This document shows positions 1-9,433 of a stretch of DNA of 64,000 nucleotides, piece by piece (the stretch's first letter is position 1; each line of letters begins with the position of its first letter). The stretch comes from Corynebacterium zhongnanshanii. Its GTDB lineage: Bacteria > Actinomycetota > Actinomycetes > Mycobacteriales > Mycobacteriaceae. Position numbers and translations under genes: made by a program. The notes beneath the pieces were generated by a model that saw only the letters and a program-made list of their open reading frames with translations, searched no databases and was not told where the DNA came from. The stretch spans positions 1,488,001-1,552,000 of the forward strand of contig NZ_CP061033.1 of the NCBI RefSeq assembly GCF_014490575.1, given 5' to 3'.

Positions 1-954
1 ACACACGGTCACCACGCCACCGGAATACTTGTGGGCGCGGGGGCTCGGCTCGGACGCGATGACTGCGCGCAAGGAATCCATCTCCAGGTCGCTCTGCGGC
101 GCATTGTTGGACAATATGCCCGGCACAGAAGAAAAATCAAAGCGGTACGGCGTATCGCTGGGGAGCTGAATGAAGCTCAAGGCCTCCTGTCCCGCCACCT
201 GCTGAGCCCACAGCTCTTCGGACAATGGTCGCACGGGACGCGAAAAACCCAGGTCAACAAGCACAATCTGCCCGCACTCGTGCTGAGCCAAACCATGGGC
301 GCGGCGAAGGCCGCCAAACGTCACAGTCACCGTGGCCTGCACATGGGCAGGCACCCTCTGCACCGCCCACTGGGCATCCAACGCATCAAAGCCCCGGGCG
401 TGCACAATCACGGGATCGGGCACCTGCCCGGTGTCCGCCGCCACGCCACTGGGCAGATCAATAGAGAGGATGGGGATACGGGAACTGTGGGCGTCGGAGA
501 GTAATTCGGCAATGGGTTCGTCAAGGGGACGGCCGCTGCCGAGTCCTGAAATGCCATCGATGATCAGCCGGTAGTCATGTGGAAGTGGTATCTCCTGTAG
601 TACCACGCCGCCGGCATCCGTGAATGCCTCCCGCGCAGGTGCATGGGCGGGTTCGCGGTCGGGTTCGTGGTCGGCAGGCTCCTGCATATCCGCCACAAGA
701 ACCGCATGAACATTGCGCACCCCCAGCAGCTCTGCACCGGCATACAGTGCATCCCCACCATTGCCCCCAGGGCCCACTAGCAGCAGCACATCATCGCTCT
801 CCGCGATGAGTGGACGGTCCTCCGCGAGCATCACCCGCGCCACATCCGCCACGCGCGCAGCGGCCAACCGCATCAGCTCGTCCGGCTCCGCTTGCTCGTT
901 GAGAAGTGGCCATTCGGCATCCCGAACCTGCTGCGCTGTGTAGAGGTACATCAT
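1..954 (-). CDS. nnr: Bifunctional NAD(P)H-hydrate epimerase/dehydratase, 3' end cut by window edge
   Basis: The reading frame starts at tandem ATG codons (954/951) and stays open to base 1, giving 318 residues without a stop. The N-terminal part is a YjeF_N epimerase domain: a glycine-rich GPGGNGGD nucleotide motif near residue 62, then an IDGISGLGSG segment and an SIDLPSGV segment that line the active site. The last residues, HKYSGGVVTV, match the start of the ADP-dependent C-terminal dehydratase (YjeF_C), so the full protein is probably the two-domain repair enzyme that restores damaged NAD(P)H hydrates. Family assignment is from motifs. The dehydratase active site lies outside the window. 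A tRNA-Leu gene on the same strand lies 43 bp upstream. Confidence 0.85.
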   Translation of the reverse strand, partial: MMYLYTAQQVRDAEWPLLNEQAEPDELMRLAAARVADVARVMLAEDRPLIAESDDVLLLVGPGGNGGDALYAGAELLGVRNVHAVLVADMQEPADHEPDREPAHAPAREAFTDAGGVVLQEIPLPHDYRLIIDGISGLGSGRPLDEPIAELLSDAHSSRIPILSIDLPSGVAADTGQVPDPVIVHARGFDALDAQWAVQRVPAHVQATVTVTFGGLRRAHGLAQHECGQIVLVDLGFSRPVRPLSEELWAQQVAGQEALSFIQLPSDTPYRFDFSSVPGILSNNAPQSDLEMDSLRAVIASEPSPRAHKYSGGVVTVC

Positions 955-997
955 GCCAGCAAGTCTAGCGAACACCCCTACAGCCGAATGTGCACTG

Positions 998-1071
998 TGC
1001 CCCCAGTCGGACTCGAACCGACACTGAATGGATTTTAAGTCCACTGCCTCTGCCAATTGGGCTATAGGGGC
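998..1071 (-). tRNA. tRNA-Leu (anticodon UAA), short variable loop
   Basis: Read on the minus strand it folds as a full cloverleaf of 74 nt: acceptor arms GCCCCTA/TGGGGGC, a D arm GCC/GGC, an anticodon stem GTGGA/TCCAT with loop CTTAAAA (anticodon TAA), and a T arm GTCGG-TTCGAGT-CCGAC. The discriminator base is A. CCA is not encoded (next bases CAG). The anticodon reads leucine UUA, but the variable loop is only 5 nt (TCAGT), whereas bacterial tRNA-Leu normally carries a long extra arm. The gene sits between nnr and ppx/gppA. Confidence 0.9.
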
Positions 1072-1193
1072 TAGCCTTAACACGTCAATCGTGGTCACAC
1101 AACCGTGGTGCGAAGACCATGGAACATCTTAGCGCACGGACGCGCAGGCCACAGAAAACGACCCTCTGCTAGCGGCGATCATCGCGCAGCCGA

Positions 1194-2171
1194 TCACCGC
1201 GCGCGGTCAATCACCTCAGCCAAAATGCCATCCAAGATGTCCTTCTCGCTGATGGTGATGTCCGTCAGCCCCAGCTCCTCAAATCGCCGAGTGAACGCCT
1301 CCACCACCAGCGCACCTCCACCGATCACATCGGCGCGGCCCGGGTGCATCGGCCCAAACTCCATCCGCTGCTGCGGGGTGAGCGGCACTAGGTTCATCGC
1401 CACCTCCCTCAGACGCGCCAGGGGTAGCGTGTGCATGTGGATCTTCTCGGGCTCGTAACTCTCCAGCTCCTGGGCCAGGGCGCACAGCGTGGTCATCGTG
1501 CCGGCCACTCCCACCACGCGTGTCACGCTAGTCAGATCCACGTACTGCTCTACTTCGGCGAGGAGTTTCGCGACGGTAGCTTGGGCGTCGGATATTTCGG
1601 ATTCCTTCGGCGGCACCGTCTGAAGGTGGCGTTCGGTGAGGCGCACGCAGCCCATGTCCGCGGAATATGCCTGCGTGCCGCCGACCACAAACTCGGTGGA
1701 GCCGCCGCCCAAGTCGATCACGCAAGTGGTATCCAGGGAATCCGCGCTGGTCTGCGGCAGGTCCATCACCGCGCCGCGGAAGGACAGGCGCGCCTCCTGC
1801 TCGCCGCTGATAACCTCCGCCACAGCACCCTCGCGGACGCGACCCAACAGCCTGCGGGTGATCTCGAAGAACTCTTCCCTATTGGACGCATCGCGCGTAG
1901 CGGAGGTGGCGCCCATCATCACGTCGCGCACGCCATACTCCACCATCCGATCCGCGTAGATCTCCAGCGCATCCTCCACGCGGCCCAAAGCCTCATCCGC
2001 GAACCGCCCCGTGGCATCCACCCCTTGCCCCAGGCGCACGATGATGTTGTCGCGGTTCAGCTCCCGCAGCGTGCCGTCCTCGCGCACTTCGCTGATCAGC
2101 AGACGAATGCTGTTGGTGCCGCAATCAATGGCCGCGTACCGCGGTGCCGTGCCTGTGTTCTGTGGTGCCAT
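1194..2171 (-). CDS. Ppx/GppA family exopolyphosphatase
   Basis: 325 residues. The N-terminus has the ASKHA phosphate-1 loop AAIDCGTNSIRLLISE and the middle has the phosphate-2 loop VIDLGGGSTEFV, both typical of exopolyphosphatase/guanosine pentaphosphatase. A later VGVAGTMTTL segment fits the third nucleotide-binding element. It probably hydrolyses inorganic polyphosphate, or pppGpp. The length is that of the short single-module actinobacterial form. I chose the ATG at 2171 because GGAGG lies 8 nt before it. An ATG five codons earlier has no such site. It lies 55 nt downstream of the DUF501 gene and may be co-transcribed with it. A PPK2 kinase gene is also in this window, at about 60 kb. Confidence 0.85.
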   Translation of the reverse strand: MAPQNTGTAPRYAAIDCGTNSIRLLISEVREDGTLRELNRDNIIVRLGQGVDATGRFADEALGRVEDALEIYADRMVEYGVRDVMMGATSATRDASNREEFFEITRRLLGRVREGAVAEVISGEQEARLSFRGAVMDLPQTSADSLDTTCVIDLGGGSTEFVVGGTQAYSADMGCVRLTERHLQTVPPKESEISDAQATVAKLLAEVEQYVDLTSVTRVVGVAGTMTTLCALAQELESYEPEKIHMHTLPLARLREVAMNLVPLTPQQRMEFGPMHPGRADVIGGGALVVEAFTRRFEELGLTDITISEKDILDGILAEVIDRAR

Positions 2172-2226
2172 GTGCTTGTCCTCCATGCTGCGCTAGTCCG
2201 TCTGTCTCGTTTATTGGCGCTACCTT

Positions 2227-2799
2227 CTAGTCCGTCTCTACCGACGCTTCCTGCATCGACGTCCCCAGCTCCTCACTGGTCGGCCAGTCGGTAGGCAGCG
2301 CCGTGCCCACGAGCTTCGGGTTATTCTCCGCAGCCAACGCCACCGCCTCGGTTCCCAACCTCACGCGATCCGGCCCCTCGGCCAGTGCATACGCGATGAG
2401 CACGTGCAGGCACTTCACGCGATCGGGCATGCCGCCGCCGGAGAAGTCCGTCCCGAGGGACTCCATGGCATTGCGTTGGGCCAAGAAGTGCTCGTGTGCG
2501 CGCTGATAGTCGGCCGCCAGCTCGGGATCGTTGCCCAGGCGCTCCTGCATGGTCTTCATCACGCCGGCGACTTCCAGGCGGGATGCCTCGGCCGTCAGAC
2601 GCGGATCCGTCAGGTAGTACAGCGTTGGAAAGGGCGTGCCATCAGGCAGCTTAGGCCAGGTCTTCACCACGGCCGGTTGGCCATCGGGGGTGCGGTAGCT
2701 GACCTCGACCGCGCCACGGGGGCGCCGGCCCAGCTGCTGCTCCATAATGTCCAGGTCAGCCTCGGTCACGCTGCTTTTGTCATCCGTGTATTCACTCAT
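2227..2799 (-). CDS. DUF501 family protein
   Basis: 190 residues, soluble, no signal peptide. I recognise it as DUF501, a conserved actinobacterial protein of unknown function, from segments such as QLGRRPRGAVEVSYR and GTPFPTLYYLTDPRL, and from its place between ftsB and ppx/gppA, which is its usual neighbourhood. The start ATG is preceded by AAAGGA at good spacing. The C-terminus (about 25 residues) is polar and likely disordered. I do not propose a function. Position in the eno-ftsB-DUF501-ppx cluster suggests co-transcription with cell-division and polyphosphate genes. Confidence 0.8.
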   Translation of the reverse strand: MSEYTDDKSSVTEADLDIMEQQLGRRPRGAVEVSYRTPDGQPAVVKTWPKLPDGTPFPTLYYLTDPRLTAEASRLEVAGVMKTMQERLGNDPELAADYQRAHEHFLAQRNAMESLGTDFSGGGMPDRVKCLHVLIAYALAEGPDRVRLGTEAVALAAENNPKLVGTALPTDWPTSEELGTSMQEASVETD

Positions 2800-2858
2800 C
2801 GTCCTTTAGCTTAGACGATGCGTCCTACAGCCACTCACCTACTCGCGGCCGGAGCCAC

Positions 2859-3635
2859 CTAGTTCTTCGGCGGCGGTGGCGGATCCCCCGCCTGCGGTAC
2901 CGTCGGCAGTTTCAGCGCGGGGCCGTCTTCGTCGTTGTCATCAACCACGGATTCGTGTTCCGGCACGCTGATGGAATCCCAGAGCTGCTCGTACCACGGC
3001 GCTGGCGCGGTCGGCTCTTCCTCGCCCGGCACGAAATCCGAGCCCTCAGCACCCACCTGACCATTGGCTTTGATCTTCGGCGAGATGATCCTGAACGCAG
3101 ATTCCCCAGGCTCGATCAAGCCCAGCCGCGTGCGTGCCACTTCCTTGATGTAGTTCTCGTTGCCGTAGCGGTTGATCTCCTCGATCAATTCGGCCTTGTA
3201 CTGCTCCTGCGAGGTGATCTTGCTCTCCAACTCCGCGATCTGGGAGCGTTGCTCAAAGTAGTTCCGCAGGGGTTGCGCGATGGAGAATGCCAGGAATGCC
3301 ACCAGCAATGCGGTGAACACCGTGACTCCTGGGTTGATGCGCTGGGGTAACTGCACGAAGTTGCGTGCCAGGCGGGCGGGTGCTTGCCGTGCCTGTGCCC
3401 GACGCCGAGCCTGCCGTTCCACAGACCTCGCCTGAGGAAGCGAGCCCCGTGATTCTTGGGGCTGCGCGTCGCGCTCATCCCGCTCGTCTTGCTGCCGCAC
3501 ATCCCGGTCCATCCGCTCCTCACGCCGCGCTGCACGCCGAGCGTCACGCGCAGAGGAACCCCGGCCACGACCGGCGCGTTGGTTCGCGCGGGTTCGTGAG
3601 CCGGGGTTCGAGCTCTTGCGTGGTTGTGGAGTCAT
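2859..3635 (-). CDS. ftsB: FtsB/DivIC-type septum formation initiator
   Basis: 258 residues. The first ~95 residues are an Arg/Gln-rich disordered cytoplasmic region. One transmembrane helix follows at roughly 100-120 (VTVFTALLVAFLAFSIAQPL), then an extracytoplasmic coiled coil (about 125-155) and the conserved segment GNENYIKEVARTRLGLIEPGE that defines the DivIC/FtsB family. The C-terminal tail is acidic then proline-rich. The protein should form part of the FtsQLB divisome complex. Long actinobacterial versions commonly carry such extra tails. A 7-bp hairpin lies 14 bp upstream of the start. The gene follows eno on the same strand. Confidence 0.88.
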   Translation of the reverse strand: MTPQPRKSSNPGSRTRANQRAGRGRGSSARDARRAARREERMDRDVRQQDERDERDAQPQESRGSLPQARSVERQARRRAQARQAPARLARNFVQLPQRINPGVTVFTALLVAFLAFSIAQPLRNYFEQRSQIAELESKITSQEQYKAELIEEINRYGNENYIKEVARTRLGLIEPGESAFRIISPKIKANGQVGAEGSDFVPGEEEPTAPAPWYEQLWDSISVPEHESVVDDNDEDGPALKLPTVPQAGDPPPPPKN

Positions 3636-3648
3636 ATGCCTACAGCAT

Positions 3649-3666
3649 ACCCGCGATCACGCGGGT
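3649..3666 (-). other. 7-bp perfect hairpin between eno and ftsB
   Basis: ACCCGCG, loop ATCA, CGCGGGT. No T run follows on either strand. It could be a weak terminator after eno, or a structure in the ftsB leader. The sequence does not decide. Confidence 0.35.
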
Positions 3667-3721
3667 CTCCGTGCGCACCACACCGGCCTACCGCCGGAAA
3701 GTAGAACGCACTGTGGGAACA

Positions 3722-5023
<1,302 letters not shown>

Positions 5024-5054
5024 TTAGGTGATGAACGCCCCTATTATTGCAGGT

Positions 5055-5891
5055 TTATCCGTGGGCGCGCTGCCCCAGGGCATAGTTCGCCGCCGCGTCG
5101 CGGACATTTAGCATGTATTCGTTGCTTTGGTTATACCCCCGAACGGCGGAGGTCCACCCTTCTGGGGTGGATAGGTCGCGCTCGTGCGAGCAGAGCAGGC
5201 GTGCGGCGGCCACGGCGGCGTCGTCAATATTCTGGGGATTTCCGGTGTAGTCGCGGATCGGGCTACCCCCGCCCATGTCGGTTCCATACATGCGCCAGGC
5301 TTCGGGGATGAATTGCATTGGCCCCACGGCGCGGTCGAAGTCCTTGTCGCCGTCCAGGATGCCGTCATCGGTGTCCCCGACCTCGGCGAAGCCGTCGCCG
5401 TTGAGCTGCGGACCCACGATGGTTCCCGAGCCGTCGCCGCGGGACGTGCCGACCACGTTGCCGCGGTCATCCAGTTCCGTGTGGCCGTAACCCTTGCCGT
5501 TGTAGGCGCCGTGGTGGGTCTCCACAAAACCGATCGCGGCCAGCGTGTTCCACGTCAGATTGCAGTCGGGGAGGTTGTAGCGCGCGTAGACCTCACCCTG
5601 GCCGTACGCCATGAGAGCCTGTACCGGAATACCCAGATCTTCCGACCCCGCCTGCGCCCACGCGTGCAACTGCAGAGCCGTGCGCCCACCGGCAGCCAGG
5701 TCCATCTCCGGAGCTGGGGTGGCGGCGCGGGGCGGGACGTCATCGGGGATCGGGAGGCGCTGCGAACGGTTCCAGTCCTGCCCGCCGAGCACGCCCGCGA
5801 CCAGGTAGCCCACCAGAGCGATCACTCCGACGATCGCGGCGATGGAGACCAGGCTGCCTACGAGGAGGCCCTGGCCACGGCGTTTACTCAT
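5055..5891 (-). CDS. Membrane-anchored lytic transglycosylase (SLT-like)
   Basis: About 278 residues. A short basic N-terminus precedes one transmembrane helix (LLVGSLVSIAAIVGVIALVGYLV), so the rest is outside the membrane. The domain is the SLT_2-like transglycosylase: catalytic Glu in GFVETHHG, the segment AVGPMQFIPEAWRMYG, and the C-terminal AVRGYNQSNEYMLNVRDAA. It should cleave peptidoglycan glycan strands, forming anhydro-muropeptides. The start is one of three consecutive codons, GTG-ATG-ATG. The last is 6 nt from GAAGG and is used here. It overlaps the end of mntR by 8 nt, suggesting translational coupling, although no functional link to metal homeostasis is evident. Confidence 0.85.
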   Translation of the reverse strand: MSKRRGQGLLVGSLVSIAAIVGVIALVGYLVAGVLGGQDWNRSQRLPIPDDVPPRAATPAPEMDLAAGGRTALQLHAWAQAGSEDLGIPVQALMAYGQGEVYARYNLPDCNLTWNTLAAIGFVETHHGAYNGKGYGHTELDDRGNVVGTSRGDGSGTIVGPQLNGDGFAEVGDTDDGILDGDKDFDRAVGPMQFIPEAWRMYGTDMGGGSPIRDYTGNPQNIDDAAVAAARLLCSHERDLSTPEGWTSAVRGYNQSNEYMLNVRDAAANYALGQRAHG

Positions 5892-6630
5892 CATCACCCT
5901 TCACGCCGGCCAGCAGGTCCGGCACCTGGTCAGCCTGCAGGTCCGCCTCTTGCACGCGCCGACACATCACAGCTCCCAAGCTGGAGGATGGCAGCTGGAC
6001 TCTCGAGTGCACCTGGCCGTCGGCGTCGATAATGGACAATTCCGCCATGTCCGCGAACACCCGGGGCTGCATCTCCACCTGGACACCCGGCTGCACGCCA
6101 TGCTGGTAGAGGTACTTCAACAGGTCGCCCTCGCGGTCGCTGATGCGGTCGATGTACACGCGCTCGCCCGGCTCCACCTCCCGGAGGCCCAGGGTGGGTG
6201 GGGTGCGCAGGTTGCCGTGCGCGTCGGGGATGGGGTCGCCGTGCGGATCGCGGGTGGGATGCCCCATCACGGCGGAGATCTTTTCCAAGAAGCGCTCGGA
6301 CACGGCGTGCTCCAGGATCTCGGCTTCATCATGGACCTCATCCAAGGAGTAGCCCAATTCCGTGCACAGGTAGGTTTCGATCATGCGATGACGGCGGATC
6401 ATGGCCAGAGCCATGGTGGTGCCTTGGTCGGTGAGTTGAATATCACCATAGGGGGCGTGCTCCACCAGATCTTGGGCGACGAGGCGCTTAATGGCTTCGC
6501 TGGTGGTGGATTTCCGTTGGCCCATGTGTTCCGCCAGAGAGGACAGGGTGGCACCTGGTCCCCATTCCTGCAGGTCGTAGATCTTCTTCAGGTAATCCTG
6601 AGTGCGATCTGGCAGGTCATCGATATGCAT
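5884..6630 (-). CDS. mntR: DtxR-family metal-dependent repressor, MntR type
   Basis: 248 residues from the ATG at 6630. A longer upstream reading is Arg/Ala-rich and atypical. The N-terminal winged helix (TQDYLKKIYDLQEW... KSTTSEAIKRL) and the dimerisation/metal helix (RRHRMIETYL... EVHDEAEILEHAVSE) are those of DtxR/MntR. The C-terminal ~90 residues form an FeoA/SH3-like region. The divergent neighbour is an Mn/Zn-type ABC importer, and the shared intergenic region contains an 18-bp palindrome matching the corynebacterial MntR operator. I therefore call it the manganese regulator rather than the iron regulator DtxR. Motif evidence is direct; metal specificity is inferred. Confidence 0.85.
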   Translation of the reverse strand: MHIDDLPDRTQDYLKKIYDLQEWGPGATLSSLAEHMGQRKSTTSEAIKRLVAQDLVEHAPYGDIQLTDQGTTMALAMIRRHRMIETYLCTELGYSLDEVHDEAEILEHAVSERFLEKISAVMGHPTRDPHGDPIPDAHGNLRTPPTLGLREVEPGERVYIDRISDREGDLLKYLYQHGVQPGVQVEMQPRVFADMAELSIIDADGQVHSRVQLPSSSLGAVMCRRVQEADLQADQVPDLLAGVKGDDE

Positions 6631-6748
6631 GGGTGCCAGTGTACTTGCGTGTGAGTGCGCGCGTGCACGCGCTGTGCACGCACGCACCACCGCTACCCGC
6701 CGGACTAATCGCCCCACTGAACACCCCACCCCTTATTGACAAACGTTA

Positions 6749-6777
6749 TTGACAAACACTTCTACTAAGGCTAGCCT
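6749..6777 (+). promoter_or_regulatory. Predicted promoter of the mnt operon
   Basis: TTGACA at 6749-6754, a 17-bp spacer and TAGCCT at 6772-6777. The -35 hexamer lies in a duplicated 12-bp unit (TTATTGACAAAC at 6733-6744 and again at 6746-6757), giving a second TTGACA 13 bp upstream. The MntR operator starts about 10 bp after the -10, where it would block initiation. Confidence 0.5.
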
Positions 6778-6778
6778 T
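6767..6778. promoter_or_regulatory. 12-bp perfect palindrome over the mnt -10 box
   Basis: AAGGCTAGCCTT is a perfect palindrome covering the predicted -10. Its centre resembles the AGGNTAGSCT core of DtxR boxes, but the outer half-sites do not match. It may be a second regulator site or chance. Confidence 0.35.
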
Positions 6779-6786
6779 CGTGCCAG

Positions 6787-6804
6787 AGTTCAATGCATTG
6801 AACT
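6787..6804. promoter_or_regulatory. MntR operator
   Basis: AGTTCAATGCATTGAACT is a perfect 18-bp palindrome, 47 bp before mntA and in the mntR/mntA intergenic region. The motif recalled for C. glutamicum MntR is TGTTCAATGCGTTGAACA. The present site agrees at 15 of 18 positions. It probably mediates Mn-dependent repression of the importer, and possibly mntR autoregulation. Confidence 0.75.
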
Positions 6805-6850
6805 TTTATGATTTAATGGCAGAACACCTTCGATCACACCAAGGAAAACC

Positions 6851-7753
6851 ATGTCCCTTCGCCACGTCACCCGTGCAGCCGCCGCACTCCTCATCGCGGC
6901 CCTCCCCCTAGGCCTCACCGCCTGCTCGGACACCACCAACTCCGCCGACGGCAAGCCCACCATCAGCACCACCTTCACCATCCTCCAAGACATCACCGAA
7001 AACATCGCCGGGGACACCGCCACCGTCACCAGCCTCACCAAACCCGGCGACGAAATCCACGGCTTCGAACCCACACCCGCCACCATCAAAGAAGCCGCCC
7101 ACGCGGACATGATCATCACCAACGGCCTCGGCCTGGAGAACTGGGCCGAACAGCTCTACAAATCCAGCAAGGCCACCCGCGTGACCGCCAGCGATGGCGT
7201 GACCCCCATCCCCATCGACGGCAGCGACCTACCCAATCCCCACGCCTGGATGAGCCCCACCGTGGCACAGAAGTACGTCAGCAACATCGAAAAGGCCCTG
7301 GCCGAGAAGTACCCAGAACACGCCGAGACCTATCACCGCAACGCTCAGACCTACCGCGATAAGATCCAGAAGGTCCGCGACGACGTTGCCGACGAACTGG
7401 CCACCATCCCCAATGCCACCCTGGTCACCTGCGAAGGAGCATTCAGCTACCTCGCCAAGGACTTCCACCTGAAGGAGGGCTACATCTGGCCGGTCAACGC
7501 CGACGGCGAGATCACCGCCTCCCAGATCAACGGCGCGGTCGAAACCGTCAAACGCAACAAGGTCCCTGCCACGTTCTGCGAATCCACCGTCAACACCGGG
7601 CCGCAACACCAGGTGCTCGCGGCCACCGGAGCCTCCGACGGCGGCACGCTGTTCGTGGACTCCCTCACGGACTCCTCCGGTCCCGCGCCGACCTACCTTG
7701 ACCTCCTGACCCACGACACAACCACCATCGTCAACGGCCTGAAAAAGAAATAA
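6851..7753 (+). CDS. mntA: Mn/Zn ABC transporter substrate-binding lipoprotein
   Basis: 300 residues. It has a signal peptide with lipobox GLTAC (Cys at about residue 25), so it is a membrane-anchored lipoprotein on the outer face. It is a cluster A-I (TroA/ZnuA-like) metal-binding protein. Likely ligands are His in EIHGFEPTP, His in NPHAWMSP, Glu in TCEGAFSY and Asp near VDSLTDSSGP. No long His-rich loop typical of zinc binders is seen, which favours manganese. AAGGAAAA precedes the ATG. First gene of mntABC, controlled by the palindrome at 6787. Metal identity is inferred from MntR linkage. Confidence 0.85.
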   Translation: MSLRHVTRAAAALLIAALPLGLTACSDTTNSADGKPTISTTFTILQDITENIAGDTATVTSLTKPGDEIHGFEPTPATIKEAAHADMIITNGLGLENWAEQLYKSSKATRVTASDGVTPIPIDGSDLPNPHAWMSPTVAQKYVSNIEKALAEKYPEHAETYHRNAQTYRDKIQKVRDDVADELATIPNATLVTCEGAFSYLAKDFHLKEGYIWPVNADGEITASQINGAVETVKRNKVPATFCESTVNTGPQHQVLAATGASDGGTLFVDSLTDSSGPAPTYLDLLTHDTTTIVNGLKKK

Positions 7754-7765
7754 CCCACGTCACCT

Positions 7766-8533
7766 ATGCAGTCCACATCCACGTCCGCGCCCATCCCCGC
7801 TCTGACCGCGAAGGGCTTGCGCGTCCGTTATAGCCCGACTTCCTCCCCCGCCCTCTTCGACGCCTCGCTCTCCCTTTATCACGGCCATATCAAAGCCCTG
7901 ATCGGCCCCAATGGTGCCGGCAAATCCACCCTCTTCAAAGCACTCATGGGCCTAGTGCCCCATGTGCACGGCACCGTGGACATCCCCGGAGGGCGCGGAA
8001 AAATCAGCTACGTTCCCCAACACGATGACGTCAACTGGAACTTCCCCATCAGCGTCAAAGAGGTCGTGCAAACCGGCGTGCTCGCCGGGGCGAAAAACAA
8101 GTGGATCGGGCGACTCACCGCACAACAACGCCAGCACGTCCGCGACGCCCTTAAAGCCGTGGACCTGGAACACCTCGCCAACCGGCACATCTCCGAACTC
8201 TCCGGCGGGCAAAAGAAGCGCGTCTTCGTGGCCCGGGGGCTCGCCCAGCAAGCCACCATCATCCTGCTCGACGAGCCGTTCGCCGGCGTGGACCAGGCCA
8301 CCGAACACTCGCTCATCGAACTGCTCCACAGCCTGCGCGATCAGGGCGTGGCGATGCTCATCGCCACGCACAACCTGGACCAAGTGCCGCGGCTCGCGGA
8401 CTCAGTCCTGATGCTCAACCGCACGGTCATCGCTGAAGGCGACGTGGAGGACACCTTGACGAAGGAGAACCTCATGGCAACGTACGGCTGGGCGTCGGCT
8501 CATACGATCGAATCAGAAGCACAGGAGGGCTAA
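7766..8533 (+). CDS. mntB: Mn/Zn ABC transporter ATP-binding protein
   Basis: 255 residues. Complete ABC ATPase: Walker A GPNGAGKST, signature LSGGQKKRVFVARGL, Walker B IILLDEPFAGVD and H-loop ATHN. The PQHDDVNWNFPISVKEVV segment is typical of metal-type (ZnuC/MntB) ATPases. It lies 12 nt after mntA and 3 nt before mntC, so one operon. It powers uptake of the divalent metal delivered by the lipoprotein. Confidence 0.88.
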   Translation: MQSTSTSAPIPALTAKGLRVRYSPTSSPALFDASLSLYHGHIKALIGPNGAGKSTLFKALMGLVPHVHGTVDIPGGRGKISYVPQHDDVNWNFPISVKEVVQTGVLAGAKNKWIGRLTAQQRQHVRDALKAVDLEHLANRHISELSGGQKKRVFVARGLAQQATIILLDEPFAGVDQATEHSLIELLHSLRDQGVAMLIATHNLDQVPRLADSVLMLNRTVIAEGDVEDTLTKENLMATYGWASAHTIESEAQEG

Positions 8534-8536
8534 AGC

Positions 8537-9433
8537 GTGACCGCATTGATTGACATGCTCAGCTACCCCTTTATGCACAACGCACTCATCGTGGCGGTAG
8601 CGATGGCCATCGCCGCGGGGCTGGTGAGCTGCCTGCTCATCATGGTGGGATGGTCGCTGCTGGGCGACGCCATCTCGCACGCCCTGCTCCCCGGCGTGGT
8701 AGTTGCCTACATCGCCGGGCTGCCGTACGCGGTCGGTGCGTTCGTGGCGTCGCTGATTGCGGTGGGTGTGGTCAATGGGCTCAAAACCCGCACCACGCTT
8801 AAGGAAGACACCACCATCGGCATCGTGTTCACCGCCTTCTTCGCGCTGGGGCTGGTGCTCATCTCTCGCACGCCGGGCACCGGACATTTGGAGGAGATCC
8901 TGTTCGGCAACCTGCTGGGCATCAGCGAATCCGTGAAGTGGCAAGTGGTGGGATTTGGCGCTGCGGCCGTGGCGCTGATCCTCTTCGGGCGCCGGGCTCT
9001 CACGATGTGGGCCTTCGACCCGTTGCACGCCGCGATGGCGGGATTCCCCGTGCGGGTTGTGCGCTGGATTCTGCTAACCGCGCTGGTGTTTGTGGTGGTC
9101 AGCGCCGCCCAGGCGGTGGGTGCGATCCTGGTGGTGGCGATGCTGGTCACCCCGGGTGCTACGGCCTATCTGCTCACGCGGCGTTTCGGTGTGATGCTGG
9201 TGCTCGCACCCAGCATCGCGGTGGTCTGCAGCGTGGCCGGCCTGCTGGGAAGCGTAGGCCTGAACGTCTCCCCTGGTGGAGGCATCATTCTGCTGCAGTT
9301 TATGGTCTTTATTCTGGTGTGGCTGTTCGCACCGCGCGAAGGCGTGCTGGTTCGGCGGATCGGCGCGCGGGGCAAGGCACTGAAGGGCACTACGCCGCGG
9401 GCGGCAAAGACCGAGGAAGCGCCGCAGGCCTAA
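8537..9433 (+). CDS. mntC: Mn/Zn ABC transporter permease
   Basis: 298 residues from a GTG start. About eight hydrophobic helices, ABC-3 family (ZnuB/TroC-like). DPLHAAMAGFPVRVVRWIL and AVGAILVVAMLVTPGATAYLLTRR are the conserved permease segments. The C-terminal ~30 residues are basic and cytoplasmic. Only one permease gene is present, so a homodimer is expected. The stop overlaps the stop of the convergent mazG gene by 3 nt, leaving no room for a separate terminator. Confidence 0.88.
   Translation: MTALIDMLSYPFMHNALIVAVAMAIAAGLVSCLLIMVGWSLLGDAISHALLPGVVVAYIAGLPYAVGAFVASLIAVGVVNGLKTRTTLKEDTTIGIVFTAFFALGLVLISRTPGTGHLEEILFGNLLGISESVKWQVVGFGAAAVALILFGRRALTMWAFDPLHAAMAGFPVRVVRWILLTALVFVVVSAAQAVGAILVVAMLVTPGATAYLLTRRFGVMLVLAPSIAVVCSVAGLLGSVGLNVSPGGGIILLQFMVFILVWLFAPREGVLVRRIGARGKALKGTTPRAAKTEEAPQA

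Noticed and set aside
998..1193. tRNA-Leu as an island attachment site
   Set aside because: No duplicated tRNA 3' end or integrase is seen in the window, and the neighbours are backbone genes.
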